Shown: positions 1-8,213 of the stretch, one piece after another | How the letters are laid out: every line of letters starts with the position of its first letter | How positions within the stretch are numbered: position 1 is the stretch's first letter | NCBI GenBank assembly: GCA_002361655.1 | Contig: DETM01000053.1 | Location: 293-25,696, forward strand | Direction of reading: 5' to 3' | Source: Prevotella sp. UBA3288 | Lineage (GTDB): Bacteria; Bacteroidota; Bacteroidia; Bacteroidales; Bacteroidaceae | Length of the DNA: 25,404 bases | Position numbers and translations under genes: made by a program | The notes under the pieces: generated by a model | What the model was told of the DNA's origin: nothing | Seen by the model: only the letters and a program-made list of their open reading frames with translations | Databases searched by the model: none

Positions 1-221
<221 letters not shown>

Positions 222-229
222 ACACCTAG

Positions 230-276
230 AGCGAGGTTTCCTCGCTGATTCCATGAGCGGATTCCGTCTCGCTCAT
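230..276 (+). repeat. Two small inverted repeats in the rpoC 3' UTR
   Basis: A perfect 7-bp stem (230-236 with 240-246, 3-nt loop) is followed by a second perfect 7-bp stem (253-259 with 270-276, 10-nt loop). Both precede the main terminator hairpin. Neither has its own T-tract, so they are more likely 3'-end stabilising or pausing structures than terminators. They are seen directly in the sequence; the role is inferred. Confidence 0.5.
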
Positions 277-287
277 CTCATAGGAAT

Positions 288-324
288 GCTCCTTCCCGTC
301 ACGTCGGGAGGGAGCACTTTTTTC
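288..324 (+). terminator. Rho-independent terminator after rpoC
   Basis: An 11-bp GC-rich stem (288-298 with 305-315, one G-T wobble) has a 6-nt loop and is followed by six T residues (318-323). It has the classic form for the plus strand and lies about 70 bp after the rpoC stop. The minus strand has no T-tract on the other side, so it does not look like an efficient terminator for the converging HTCS gene. From 325 to 471 I see no gene and no clear signal. Confidence 0.88.
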
Positions 325-471
325 TTTGAAACTACGTTGCCGATTCGGAAATACTTCGTACTGTTGCCGTTGCAATGAAACACCTTCTAACCGTCATCCG
401 TCATTAGAAAGGAATAGCGGAAAGAAAGAATTAAGAAGGAAAGAAACCTCCAGGCGCACCCTTTGAACTCG

Positions 472-3400
472 CTACTTGCCGCTCTCGGCATACTCGGAGG
501 GAGCGACGCCGAAGTGCTTGCGGAAGATGGTGGAGAAGTGGGCCAGGTTGGAGAAGCCTACGGTGTAGGCCACCTGCGTGATGTTGATCTTCTGCTCCTT
601 GAGCAGACGGGCGGCCTGCTCGAGGCGGATGTTGCGGATGAACTCGCTGGTGGAGATGCCCGTCATCTCTTTCATCTTGCGGTGCAACTGTGCACGGCTG
701 ATGCCTACCTCCTGAGTGAGCATGTCGACATTGAAGTCGCTGTTCGACAGGTTCTTGTTCACGGCCTTCATGATGCGCTCCATGAGCAACTCGTCGTTGC
801 CCTTCACTTCAGGCAGTTCCACCTTGTCGGCCTGCTGCTGGGCCCCGGTGAACTTGCCCTTCAGTCGCTGCCGCGTCTGTATGAGGTTGTCGATGGTCAT
901 GTGCAGTTCGTCGAGGTTGAAGGGCTTGGCCAGGAAGGCGTCGGCACCGCGCTCAAGGCCCTCCAGACGGTTGCCTACGTCGGCCATCGAGGTGAGCATG
1001 ACGACGGGGATATGGGCAATGTTGATGTTGGTCTTGATCATACGGAGCATGGTGAAGCCGTCCATTTCTGGCATCATCACGTCGGAGATCACCAGGTCGT
1101 AGTCGTCGTTGGTGAGCAGTTCCTTGAGGCCGTCCTTGCCATTAGAGGCAGTGCCGAACTTATAGTACTGTCCCAGTTCGGTGCAGATATACTTCACAAT
1201 CTCGTCGTCGTCGTCGACGACGAGCACCCGGCGGCGCTTGCCGCCGGTGTGCTTTGGAGCGGCAGCGGCAGCGGCTATGGCGGCATCGCCCTGGGCGACG
1301 GGCGTGGTCGGTGCGACGTCGGTGTCGATCTCTTCGGGTGCGAGATGGCTGTTGCCCAGCGGCAGCGTGACGGTGAACAGTGCGCCGCGCTCGCCTCCGG
1401 GGCGGTTGCTGGCCACGATGGTGCCGTGGTGCATGTCGACAATCATCTTGCAGAGGTTCAGGCCGATGCCGGTGCCCTTGATGTTCAACTTGCGGGCGTT
1501 GCTGGCCTGGTAGAAGCGGTCGAAGATGTGCTTGAGGCTCTCGCCGTCCAGACCTACGCCGTTGTCGCTGACCTGCAGGCTGAGCGACTGGCTGTCGTGG
1601 GTCAGTCGTACGCGCACGGTGCCGTCTTCGCCACAATATTTGAAGGCGTTGGAGAGCAGGTTGCTGACCACCTTGTCGAACTGGCTGCGGTCTACCCATG
1701 CCTCGACCTGGTCTACATCGCTATCGAAGCGGAAGTCGATGTTGCGCTCCTGGGCGTTGAACTCGTACATCTTGCAGATGCCACGCACGAAGGCGACCAT
1801 CTCGGTGGCCTGGCAGTGCAGGTGCATCTGCTGCTTGTCGATCTTGCGCACGTCGAGTATCTGGTTCACCAGGTCGAGTATGCGCTTGGCATTGCGCTCG
1901 ATGGTCTCGATGGGGGCCTGGAAGCGGTCGGCGCCCTCGGCCTGCTTCATCTTCTCCAGCGGTCCCATGATGAGTGTCAGGGGCGAGCGTATGTCGTGGG
2001 TGGCATTGATGAGGAACTTCATCTTCTCTTCGTCCATCTGCTGGTTGGCTCGGCGGCGGTAGGTGTAGAAGAGATAGCCGAGCAGTGCCAGTGCGACGAG
2101 GGCATAGAGGAAGTAGGCCCAGACGGAGCGGTACCAGGGGTTGCGTATGGTGACGACGACGATCTTCTCGGGCGAGAAGTCGGCTCCCTGCAGTGCACGT
2201 ACGGCGATGCGGTAGGTGCCGGGCTGCAGGTGGCCGAGGGTGAACTCGTTCTGTCCGGGACTGTTGCGTATCCAGTCGCCCCCGTTGATGTTGTATTCGA
2301 GAATGATGTTGGCGGGGTCGTCGAAGTTGAACTGCGAGAATCCGAGGGTGACGGTGTGGTCGAGGTAACTCAGGGTGAAATAGTTGCTCTGGCTGACGGC
2401 CCGATCGGTGATTACCACATCGTTGATCACGGTGCCGGCCTCCACATACTGGCTGCCCACACGGAAGGCGGTGAGGAAGAGCGGGTCGACGGCGTGGTGG
2501 CTCTCCTTGACCTGGCTGGGGTGGAAGACGGCCAGTCCGTCGTTGTGGCCGAAGTAGACGATGTCGTCGTCGGAATGCATGCCTACGCCGTAAAGATACT
2601 CTTTCTGCAGCAGGCCGTTGCCTGAGATATGTCCCACGAAGGAGTGGCTGTCGATTTGATACTGCCAGATGCCCATCGATGTGGAGCACCACAGGTCGCC
2701 GTCGTTGGACTGTACGATGTAACTGATGGCCTTGTTCTGCAGTTCGTCGCTGCCGGGGAACAGTTCTGCCCGGTGCGACTGGATGTCGTAGAGATAGAGT
2801 CCGTGCTCGGTGCCGATGGCTATGCAGCCGTCGAGCGACCGTCCGTCGGGCAGTTGTCCGCTGTGCAACTCGCATACGTCGAAGCACACCACGCCGGGCA
2901 GCAGTTGGTCCCAGCCCTGCGTCCGGAATCCGTCAGTCGACGGGTCGTAGCACGACACGCCTGACGAGGTGGCCAGCCAGATGAGCCCCCGGCGGTCGGC
3001 GGAGAGGCCCATGACCCAGTTGTTGCCCAGCCTTCCCTTGACGGAGTCGTAGGGCTCGCTGATGTTGTGGTTGAGCAGCGAGCCGGTCTGAGGGTCGTAG
3101 ACGCAGAAGCCGCGTGAGAAGGTGGAGATATAGATGCGCCCCTGCTTGTCGCTGGTCATGTCGTGGAACATGTCGCATTCGAAGTTGACCTTCAACTGCG
3201 AGTGGCCGGTCAGCGGGTCGTAGGCGAAGAGGCCGTCGTCGGTGCCGATCCAGTAGTGGCCCTGCTTGTCGCGGAAGATGAACTCGACGGCATCGGGGGC
3301 CTGCGGATGGGCCACCACGCGTCCCTGGGTATCGAAGCCGTAGACGCCGACGCCCTGTACGGTGCACCATACGATGCCGTTGTCGCCGCCGCACACCGAA

Positions 3401-4413
3401 CTGATGGTGCTGCCCACGCTGATGCCCTGGTCGGCGAAACTCCAGTTGGAGAACTGCATGGGCCGTTGTGGCAGCATGAGCAGTCCCTTGCGGTGGCAGG
3501 CCAGCCATAGATTGCCGCGCTGGTCGAAGAGCATGGCGCTGATGCGTGCCGTGGCCTGGTTGACACCGATGGCACTGGCCTCGACGCGCTCCAGGCGCCG
3601 TCCGGTGAGGCGGTAGAGGCCGTGGCCGCGTGTACCGATATACAGTATGCCCTCGGCACTCAGGAGCATGCGGGTGAAGACGACATCCTGGCCGGCGACG
3701 ATGCTCATATCGACATCGGCGGGCACAAAGCGTCCGCCGCGAAACACCTGCAGGCCATGCAGGCCCAGTGCCAGCACCTGTCCCTCGTACTCGATGAAGC
3801 CCTGTGGGGTGCCGAAGTTTGACTGATAGTGGGTCACACGGTCGCCCTCGCGCATGCCGATGACATCGTCGAAACCGCTCTTCCAGATGCGCCCCTTAGA
3901 GTCTTCGAGCATACGGCTGAAATATGTGTCGCCGTCATTGAGTGAGAATTTCACCAGGTGTGCGTCGGGCGACTCCAGCAGAAAGGCTCCATAGCCGGCG
4001 GTGCCTACGAGCAGTGCGCCGCTGTGTCGCTGCAGTATGCTGCTCACGCGGGGCTTAACGCCGTCGGGGAAGGGATAGTGGCGGAAGGTGCCGTGCTGGT
4101 GGTCGTAGCAGTCGAGCCCCTTGTTGGTGCCCACCCACATGCGGCCTTCGCGGTCGCAGAAGATGGTGGAGATGACGTTGGCCTGGAGCGAGGTGCTGTC
4201 GGCATCGTCGTGGAGGAAGGTCTGGAAGCGGTAGCCGTCGAACCGGTTCAGCCCATGGTCGGTGGCTATCCAGACGGAGCCTTCGCGGTCTTGGCTGAGG
4301 TCGCTGATCAGGCTGCTGGAGAACTGGTCGGAAGGGAAGAAATGGCCGCGCTGCGCCCAGGCAGAAACGAATGTCAGCAGCAGGCATATAGTAGTTAGTA
4401 ATGGTCGTCTCAT
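472..4413 (-). CDS. Hybrid two-component system sensor/regulator (HTCS) of the PUL
   Basis: This 1313-residue protein senses glycan fragments in the periplasm and activates PUL transcription. Domains in order: signal peptide (about 1-20, ending AWA|Q); two-component regulator propeller repeats (about 30-660, recurring GxxWIATDHGL-type motifs); Y_Y_Y domain (about 690-755); one membrane helix (about 764-785); histidine kinase with phospho-acceptor His806 in THDIRSPLT; ATPase with N-box near 920 and G-boxes DNGVGL and GTGIGLNL; Ala-rich linker; receiver (about 1062-1175) with phospho-acceptor Asp1111 in SDVMMPEMDG; and a C-terminal AraC-type double HTH (about 1210-1313). All key residues are intact and the length is normal for HTCS proteins. 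It has its own promoter and is separated from the PUL operon by a terminator. Its likely target is the 22.9 kb control region. The ligand cannot be read from the sequence. Confidence 0.95.
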   Translation of the reverse strand: MRRPLLTTICLLLTFVSAWAQRGHFFPSDQFSSSLISDLSQDREGSVWIATDHGLNRFDGYRFQTFLHDDADSTSLQANVISTIFCDREGRMWVGTNKGLDCYDHQHGTFRHYPFPDGVKPRVSSILQRHSGALLVGTAGYGAFLLESPDAHLVKFSLNDGDTYFSRMLEDSKGRIWKSGFDDVIGMREGDRVTHYQSNFGTPQGFIEYEGQVLALGLHGLQVFRGGRFVPADVDMSIVAGQDVVFTRMLLSAEGILYIGTRGHGLYRLTGRRLERVEASAIGVNQATARISAMLFDQRGNLWLACHRKGLLMLPQRPMQFSNWSFADQGISVGSTISSVCGGDNGIVWCTVQGVGVYGFDTQGRVVAHPQAPDAVEFIFRDKQGHYWIGTDDGLFAYDPLTGHSQLKVNFECDMFHDMTSDKQGRIYISTFSRGFCVYDPQTGSLLNHNISEPYDSVKGRLGNNWVMGLSADRRGLIWLATSSGVSCYDPSTDGFRTQGWDQLLPGVVCFDVCELHSGQLPDGRSLDGCIAIGTEHGLYLYDIQSHRAELFPGSDELQNKAISYIVQSNDGDLWCSTSMGIWQYQIDSHSFVGHISGNGLLQKEYLYGVGMHSDDDIVYFGHNDGLAVFHPSQVKESHHAVDPLFLTAFRVGSQYVEAGTVINDVVITDRAVSQSNYFTLSYLDHTVTLGFSQFNFDDPANIILEYNINGGDWIRNSPGQNEFTLGHLQPGTYRIAVRALQGADFSPEKIVVVTIRNPWYRSVWAYFLYALVALALLGYLFYTYRRRANQQMDEEKMKFLINATHDIRSPLTLIMGPLEKMKQAEGADRFQAPIETIERNAKRILDLVNQILDVRKIDKQQMHLHCQATEMVAFVRGICKMYEFNAQERNIDFRFDSDVDQVEAWVDRSQFDKVVSNLLSNAFKYCGEDGTVRVRLTHDSQSLSLQVSDNGVGLDGESLKHIFDRFYQASNARKLNIKGTGIGLNLCKMIVDMHHGTIVASNRPGGERGALFTVTLPLGNSHLAPEEIDTDVAPTTPVAQGDAAIAAAAAAPKHTGGKRRRVLVVDDDDEIVKYICTELGQYYKFGTASNGKDGLKELLTNDDYDLVISDVMMPEMDGFTMLRMIKTNINIAHIPVVMLTSMADVGNRLEGLERGADAFLAKPFNLDELHMTIDNLIQTRQRLKGKFTGAQQQADKVELPEVKGNDELLMERIMKAVNKNLSNSDFNVDMLTQEVGISRAQLHRKMKEMTGISTSEFIRNIRLEQAARLLKEQKINITQVAYTVGFSNLAHFSTIFRKHFGVAPSEYAESGK

Positions 4414-4450
4414 AGTTTTTCTTAGAGTTGTATATGGTACTATTTGAGTG

Positions 4451-4481
4451 CAAAGTTACAAAATAAAAAGTAATCTGCAAA
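4451..4481 (-). promoter_or_regulatory. Promoter of the HTCS gene
   Basis: On the minus strand, TTTG (4481-4478) is followed after exactly 19 bp by TAACTTTG (4458-4451), matching the Bacteroidetes housekeeping consensus TTTG-N19-21-TAnnTTTG. Transcription would begin near 4443, giving a leader of about 30 nt before the ATG at 4413. The -33 box lies only about 10 bp beyond the T-tract of the upstream operon's terminator, so the regulator is transcribed independently of the PUL it controls. Confidence 0.75.
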
Positions 4482-4492
4482 TTTTTTGTCAT

Positions 4493-4536
4493 AAAAAAAG
4501 AGCGACCGCCGATATTTCACATACAGGCGGTCGCTC
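4493..4536 (-). terminator. Rho-independent terminator closing the PUL operon
   Basis: A perfect 11-bp stem (4536-4526 with 4510-4500 reading leftward) has a 15-nt loop. On the minus strand it is followed by seven T residues (4499-4493). The plus-strand side has no T-run, so its direction is leftward. It lies about 235 bp after the GH30 stop. No other terminator-like structure occurs between it and that gene. Confidence 0.85.
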
Positions 4537-4680
4537 CATGGAGTTTTGTACCATAACTAACTCTACTACAAAAATTAAATCAACTACTAACTATTTACTA
4601 TTCTTACGAAGAAAACTACTACAAACAACTTTTTTGTATTTACTAACAATCTATTTCTATTTCTGTGTGTTCTGAATCAC
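4493..4680 (-). ncRNA. Candidate small RNA between the -7 box at 4685 and the PUL terminator
   Basis: If the -7 box at 4692-4685 is active, transcription would run leftward for about 185 nt to the strong terminator at 4493-4536. This AT-rich stretch has repeated TAGTAG/TTAGTAGTT-like words and no ORF longer than about 20 codons on this strand. It may equally be just the long 3' UTR of the GH30 gene. It is recorded because it explains an otherwise empty 357-bp gap (4414-4770). Confidence 0.2.
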
Positions 4681-4684
4681 GATG

Positions 4685-4692
4685 CAAAGTTA
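4685..4692 (-). promoter_or_regulatory. Possible leftward promoter element (-7 box) downstream of the GH30 gene
   Basis: TAACTTTG on the minus strand (4692-4685) is a perfect match to the TAnnTTTG box and identical to the one used by the HTCS promoter. No TTTG is found 19-21 bp upstream, so the promoter is weak, activator-dependent or not real. The surrounding 4540-4770 segment is AT-rich and carries no convincing ORF. Confidence 0.35.
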
Positions 4693-4770
4693 AGCGTTTG
4701 CAATGAAACGGGCTTTATTATTTGTTTCTTTACCTTTTGATTTCGTATTTAGCACAGAAAAGAATCAAAT

Positions 4771-6321
4771 TTACAAGGAATTATAGCGTTTTTTGATACC
4801 GTCGGGGCCTTTTTCGATATAAAAGCCCCGTACGGGCTGCTCCAGGTGCCGTCCGTGGAGGTCGTAGTAGGTGGTGGGGGCGGTAAGTCCGCGCTTATCT
4901 TGCTGCTCGACGGTGGTGATGCCGGTGGCATCGTGGTCGATCATGAAGACATAGGTGTTGAGACTGCGTGCCGGCAGGGGTACGACAATCTCGTTGACAG
5001 GCGCCGGGATGTCGACGTCGGTCAACTGGCAGCGGTTTTCCGGCTCGTTGCCCGTAGAGAGCAGATGTGTGCCGCTCTTCACCATGCAGGGCAACTTGAT
5101 TTTCAGGCTGTGTGCAGTCTTCGTTGTGTCGATGGCCATGACGATGATGGAGTCGCCCTTGACATAGGCCGATACCTCGAAGGGCGTCTCGGTGACGGGC
5201 ATGCCGCTATCGCCGGCCTGCTTGACGTTGGACGTCAGTGCCAGTCGGGTGGAGCCGGTGACATTCTTCGAGAAGTGGGACATGACATAGGCGCGGGGCA
5301 GCAGCGTGTTCTTGGTGTTGCCGGAACCATACTTCTCCTCGCCCGTGCCGACGAAGCCCCAGTGGGCTCGCATATACCAATAGATGTAGCCGGTGCAGCC
5401 GGCGAGCATGCACTCGTTGAGTTCCTCGGCGAAGAGCAGTTGCTCGTGCCAGTTGGGCAGGCGATTGCCGATTTTATCGGTCGACGAGTGCTCGGTCATC
5501 CATATCTCCTTGCCGTATTTCTCGGCCAGCACGGCGGCCTTCTTCATGTTGCCCAGTGCGGGATGTCCATAGATATGGCCGGCCACGATGTCGATCTGCT
5601 TGCGTGCCACCTCGTCGTTCATCAGCGCGTCGGAATACTTGGGGTCGAAGCCCAGCGGCTCGGCACTGATCAGGCGCACGCCCGGGAAGGTCTTGCGGTC
5701 GAGCATGTGGGCATAGTTCTTCACCAGATTCACCTGCTGCTCGGGGGTGTAGAGGCAACCGGAATAGTTGACCCACCAGTCGGGCTCGTTCTGAACGGAC
5801 ACGGCATCAACGGCCACGCCACAGTTTTTCATGTACTTCAGATAGGTATTAATCCAGGGGAAGAACTTCTCGTAGCAGTCGGCGCGCAACTCGCCGCGCT
5901 GATGGCCCTGGTCGTCGGAGTTGCCGCCACCGGAAATGCCATTGGTCTTGAAGTCGCCTGGCGGCGACCATGGTGTGGCGAATACTATGCCGCCGCGGTT
6001 CTTGACGACCTTGGCACAGGGCACGAAGCCGTACCAGTCGTAGGGTGTATCCCAGCCAATATCGGCAGCCGTGATATTGCCCTTGTGATTGGGCGAGACC
6101 TCGGCACGCATGATGTTCAGCCCGATGGGCGAATTCTTGCCGAAGAGCAGTTGCGCCGGCAACTTATCTTCAGCGTAAGGGCGCATGGCCCCGTCGAAGC
6201 AGGCCGCGCCAAAGCCTGTGATGGTCTGCTGGCGTGTGTTGCTGATGGTGATGGTAATCGTGGCGGCCTGCACGGCAGTGGCCAGACAGGCAGCGGACAT
6301 AATGGCAAGTAATCGTTTCAC
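4771..6321 (-). CDS. Secreted GH30 glycosidase, subfamily-8-like (probable glucuronoxylanase)
   Basis: This 516-residue protein has a signal peptide (about 1-19, AVQA|A) and a (beta/alpha)8 barrel plus side beta-sandwich of family GH30. Recognisable landmarks are ITGFGAA, VFATPWSPPGDF, VSVQNEPDWW with the acid/base Glu179, WMTEHSS with the nucleophile Glu277, IYWYMRAHWG, and YVMSHFSKNV. These follow the order and wording of bacterial glucuronoxylan endo-xylanases such as XynC better than the beta-1,6-glucanases. In XynC-type enzymes two adjacent Arg occur in the YIRRSYG segment; here the second is Ala, so glucuronate dependence is uncertain. The C-terminal 50 residues (YYDLHGRHLEQPVRGFYI) resemble a sorting tail. 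It is the last gene of the PUL operon and its only clear glycosidase. Family assignment is firm; the exact substrate is inferred. Confidence 0.85.
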   Translation of the reverse strand: MKRLLAIMSAACLATAVQAATITITISNTRQQTITGFGAACFDGAMRPYAEDKLPAQLLFGKNSPIGLNIMRAEVSPNHKGNITAADIGWDTPYDWYGFVPCAKVVKNRGGIVFATPWSPPGDFKTNGISGGGNSDDQGHQRGELRADCYEKFFPWINTYLKYMKNCGVAVDAVSVQNEPDWWVNYSGCLYTPEQQVNLVKNYAHMLDRKTFPGVRLISAEPLGFDPKYSDALMNDEVARKQIDIVAGHIYGHPALGNMKKAAVLAEKYGKEIWMTEHSSTDKIGNRLPNWHEQLLFAEELNECMLAGCTGYIYWYMRAHWGFVGTGEEKYGSGNTKNTLLPRAYVMSHFSKNVTGSTRLALTSNVKQAGDSGMPVTETPFEVSAYVKGDSIIVMAIDTTKTAHSLKIKLPCMVKSGTHLLSTGNEPENRCQLTDVDIPAPVNEIVVPLPARSLNTYVFMIDHDATGITTVEQQDKRGLTAPTTYYDLHGRHLEQPVRGFYIEKGPDGIKKRYNSL

Positions 6322-6359
6322 TATTGTAGACAGTTTTTATTTGTGATTTAAGTAAAGAC

Positions 6360-6428
6360 CCACCCCCTCATACCCTTCCCCGGGGTGAGTTCTTGGGGTT
6401 GGGGTGGGGGGTGGGTATGAGGGGGTGG
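6360..6428. repeat. GC-rich inverted repeat with G-quadruplex motif in the susD-GH30 spacer
   Basis: Two perfect complementary 16-bp arms (6360-6375 and 6413-6428) enclose a 37-nt loop. The plus strand of the loop and right arm contains GGGGTTGGGGTGGGGGGTGGG-type G-runs (6395-6415, four runs of at least three G with 1-2-nt loops), a textbook G-quadruplex motif on the template strand of the operon. It fills most of the 113-bp gap between susD and the GH30 gene, beginning six bases after the susD stop. It may be an mRNA stability or attenuation element, or a dispersed intergenic repeat. There is no T-tract, so it is not a simple terminator. Confidence 0.8.
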
Positions 6429-6434
6429 CTTTTA

Positions 6435-8180
6435 TTACGGCAGGGGCAGATACCAGTTGCTGGTATCCATCAACTTGGCACGCAGGGCTTCGTCCACCTC
6501 ACCATCGCGGCGCGAGATGGGGTCGGCCAGATAGGCGGGGTCGCCACGGCGCAGGGCCACACGCATCAGGTCGAAGAAGCGGTTGCCCTCGAAGGCACCC
6601 TCAAGGGCCATCTCCTGGATGATGAGGTCCTCGACTAGGGGAATCTGGTAGTCGATGGTGTCCTGACGGCTGCCAAGAGCGGTCTCCGGCTGCGGCAGCA
6701 CGTAGTACTTGTTAGCATGGGCACTGCCGGAACCAAGGGCGTGGACACCGTAGATGAGCAAATCGCCATTGGTATCGAAGCGCTTGTAGACATCGGGATC
6801 GAAGTAGATCAGGTTGCCGGCATCGGCACGCTCCAGGGTGTCGACGTATGCCTTGGTGACATCCTCGCACATACCATACTTCAGCACGGCGAAGGCCGAC
6901 TGGGGCAGACCGGCCCGGTTGAGGGCCTCAGCATAGCGCAGGTAGAGCATCGACGTGCGGTAGAGAGGAATGCGCGAGAGGCTATTGGAAAACTTACTGA
7001 AGTACTGCGTGTAGGAGTTGTACTCGGAGAACTCGTCCTGGGTACCATAAGAAGAGATGCTATAGTTAGCATAGAAGCGCAGATCGCCCACGAGGATGTC
7101 ATCAGTGAAACCGGAGCGTGGCACGTAGATGGTGTCGGCACGGTTGTTGATCTTCGTCTCGATGCAGTAGATGGGCTCCTTCGAGATGGCGTACATGGCC
7201 GACGAGGGTGTCAATTGATAGAAACTCTTGTTCTCGGTAGTCGAGTTGTAGACGTTCGGCAGGTCGCTCACCACGCCGTCGAAGACACGGGTCTCCATGG
7301 GGATGAAGCAGCGCACCTCGTCAGTGCTGGTGGGCGAATAGTAGTTGTTAGGCCGCACGAAGTTGGACGAGTTAGGCCACTGCACACGATAGGTGGACAT
7401 CTCGATGGGGTCGCGCTTGTCGGTCAGGTAGTCATGATACCAGCCGGCAGCCTCACGGTAGTGGCCGGCCCACAGGCAGAGGTCGCCCAGGATGGCCCGC
7501 ATGGGGATGAAGAACCGCTGGGCATTTACGTTGTAGACATTGCCATACTCCGGCAGGTCAACATCGACGTATGGCGTGAGGTCTGCAATGAGGGCATCGC
7601 AGATCTCGCTGATGTTCTTGCGCGGACCGTTCATGGCATCGCGGGCATCCTTCTCCGTCATGAGGGGCTCCAGGAAGAAGGGCACCTCGCCGTAGTTGAT
7701 GGCCAGTTGCAGATAGGTCCACGCACGGAAGGACTTGGCGACGGCAAACTCACGCTTGAAGAGGTTGCGGCCGCGACGCTCCATGGCGGTGTCGACGTTG
7801 TTGATGAAATAGTTGCAGTTGTTGATGACGGCATAATAATCGCTCACCTCGTTGTACTTGTTGGCGGTGACGAAGTCGAAGGCGGCCAGCCGCTTCAGGT
7901 CAGACGAGGCGGCGGGGGTCACCGTCATCAGGTCGCCACGGGCAGAGCCGAGCAGCACGCTGCGGTCGGCCACTTTCTGCATACTGTTGATGATGCCCAT
8001 CACGCTGTATACAGAGTCGGTGGCATGGTTCAGGGTGTGGTTCTCGGCAAACTCCACGAGGTCGGACTCTGTCTCAAGCATATCGGAGCAGGAGAAGCAT
8101 AAAGGTAAAAGGGCGAAAAGGGAAAGGGGTAAAAAGCCTTTAGCCGTTTTCCTTACCTGATATAATATTGTTGTCTTCAT
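6435..8180 (-). CDS. SusD/RagB-family glycan-binding lipoprotein (pair 1)
   Basis: This 581-residue protein has a lipoprotein signal with probable lipidated Cys31 (LCFSC) followed by SDMLETESD, acidic as in surface-exported Bacteroidetes lipoproteins. SusD hallmarks are the TPR-like helices around YAVINNCNYFINNVD, AVAKSFRAWTYLQLAINYGE, and the C-terminal EMALEGAFEGNRFFDLMR block; the protein ends in NWYLPLP. It forms the lid on the SusC porin encoded 33 bp upstream and captures oligosaccharides at the cell surface. It is the penultimate gene of the operon. It resembles pair 2 only at family level, suggesting a different ligand or fragment size. A lysine- and purine-rich DNA stretch near its start encodes the signal peptide. 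Confidence 0.93.
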   Translation of the reverse strand: MKTTILYQVRKTAKGFLPLSLFALLPLCFSCSDMLETESDLVEFAENHTLNHATDSVYSVMGIINSMQKVADRSVLLGSARGDLMTVTPAASSDLKRLAAFDFVTANKYNEVSDYYAVINNCNYFINNVDTAMERRGRNLFKREFAVAKSFRAWTYLQLAINYGEVPFFLEPLMTEKDARDAMNGPRKNISEICDALIADLTPYVDVDLPEYGNVYNVNAQRFFIPMRAILGDLCLWAGHYREAAGWYHDYLTDKRDPIEMSTYRVQWPNSSNFVRPNNYYSPTSTDEVRCFIPMETRVFDGVVSDLPNVYNSTTENKSFYQLTPSSAMYAISKEPIYCIETKINNRADTIYVPRSGFTDDILVGDLRFYANYSISSYGTQDEFSEYNSYTQYFSKFSNSLSRIPLYRTSMLYLRYAEALNRAGLPQSAFAVLKYGMCEDVTKAYVDTLERADAGNLIYFDPDVYKRFDTNGDLLIYGVHALGSGSAHANKYYVLPQPETALGSRQDTIDYQIPLVEDLIIQEMALEGAFEGNRFFDLMRVALRRGDPAYLADPISRRDGEVDEALRAKLMDTSNWYLPLP

Positions 8181-8213
8181 ATCTTTTCTTTTTTTATAGT
8201 TTTTACCTTTAGG

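Noticed and set aside
230..276. Small hairpins after rpoC as separate terminators or a riboswitch
   Set aside because: No T-tracts and no downstream gene on the plus strand; they are listed only as inverted repeats.
375..407. Ten-codon ORF (MKHLLTVIRH) after the rpoC terminator
   Set aside because: It has no promoter, no downstream gene on that strand to act as a leader for, and is too short to support.
1201..1220. GTC/GAC-rich microsatellite-like run inside the HTCS gene
   Set aside because: It encodes the acidic Asp cluster of the receiver domain (VVDDDDE) and is explained by codon use.
463..2625. Long plus-strand open frame opposite the HTCS gene, and similar long open frames opposite the Sus and FAS1 genes (for example 17437-19839)
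   Set aside because: They are antisense shadows caused by GC-rich codon use. They have low-complexity Val/Gly/Asp-rich translations without any recognisable domain.
4448..4675. 75-codon plus-strand frame in the HTCS-GH30 gap
   Set aside because: It spans the terminator hairpin, has no ribosome binding site, and shows AT-driven composition; it is more likely untranslated.
8101..8210. Exact 10-bp inverted repeat AAAGGTAAAA / TTTTACCTTT across the SusC-SusD junction
   Set aside because: The arms are 90 bp apart and low in complexity; one lies within the susD signal-peptide codons. Chance is the simpler explanation.
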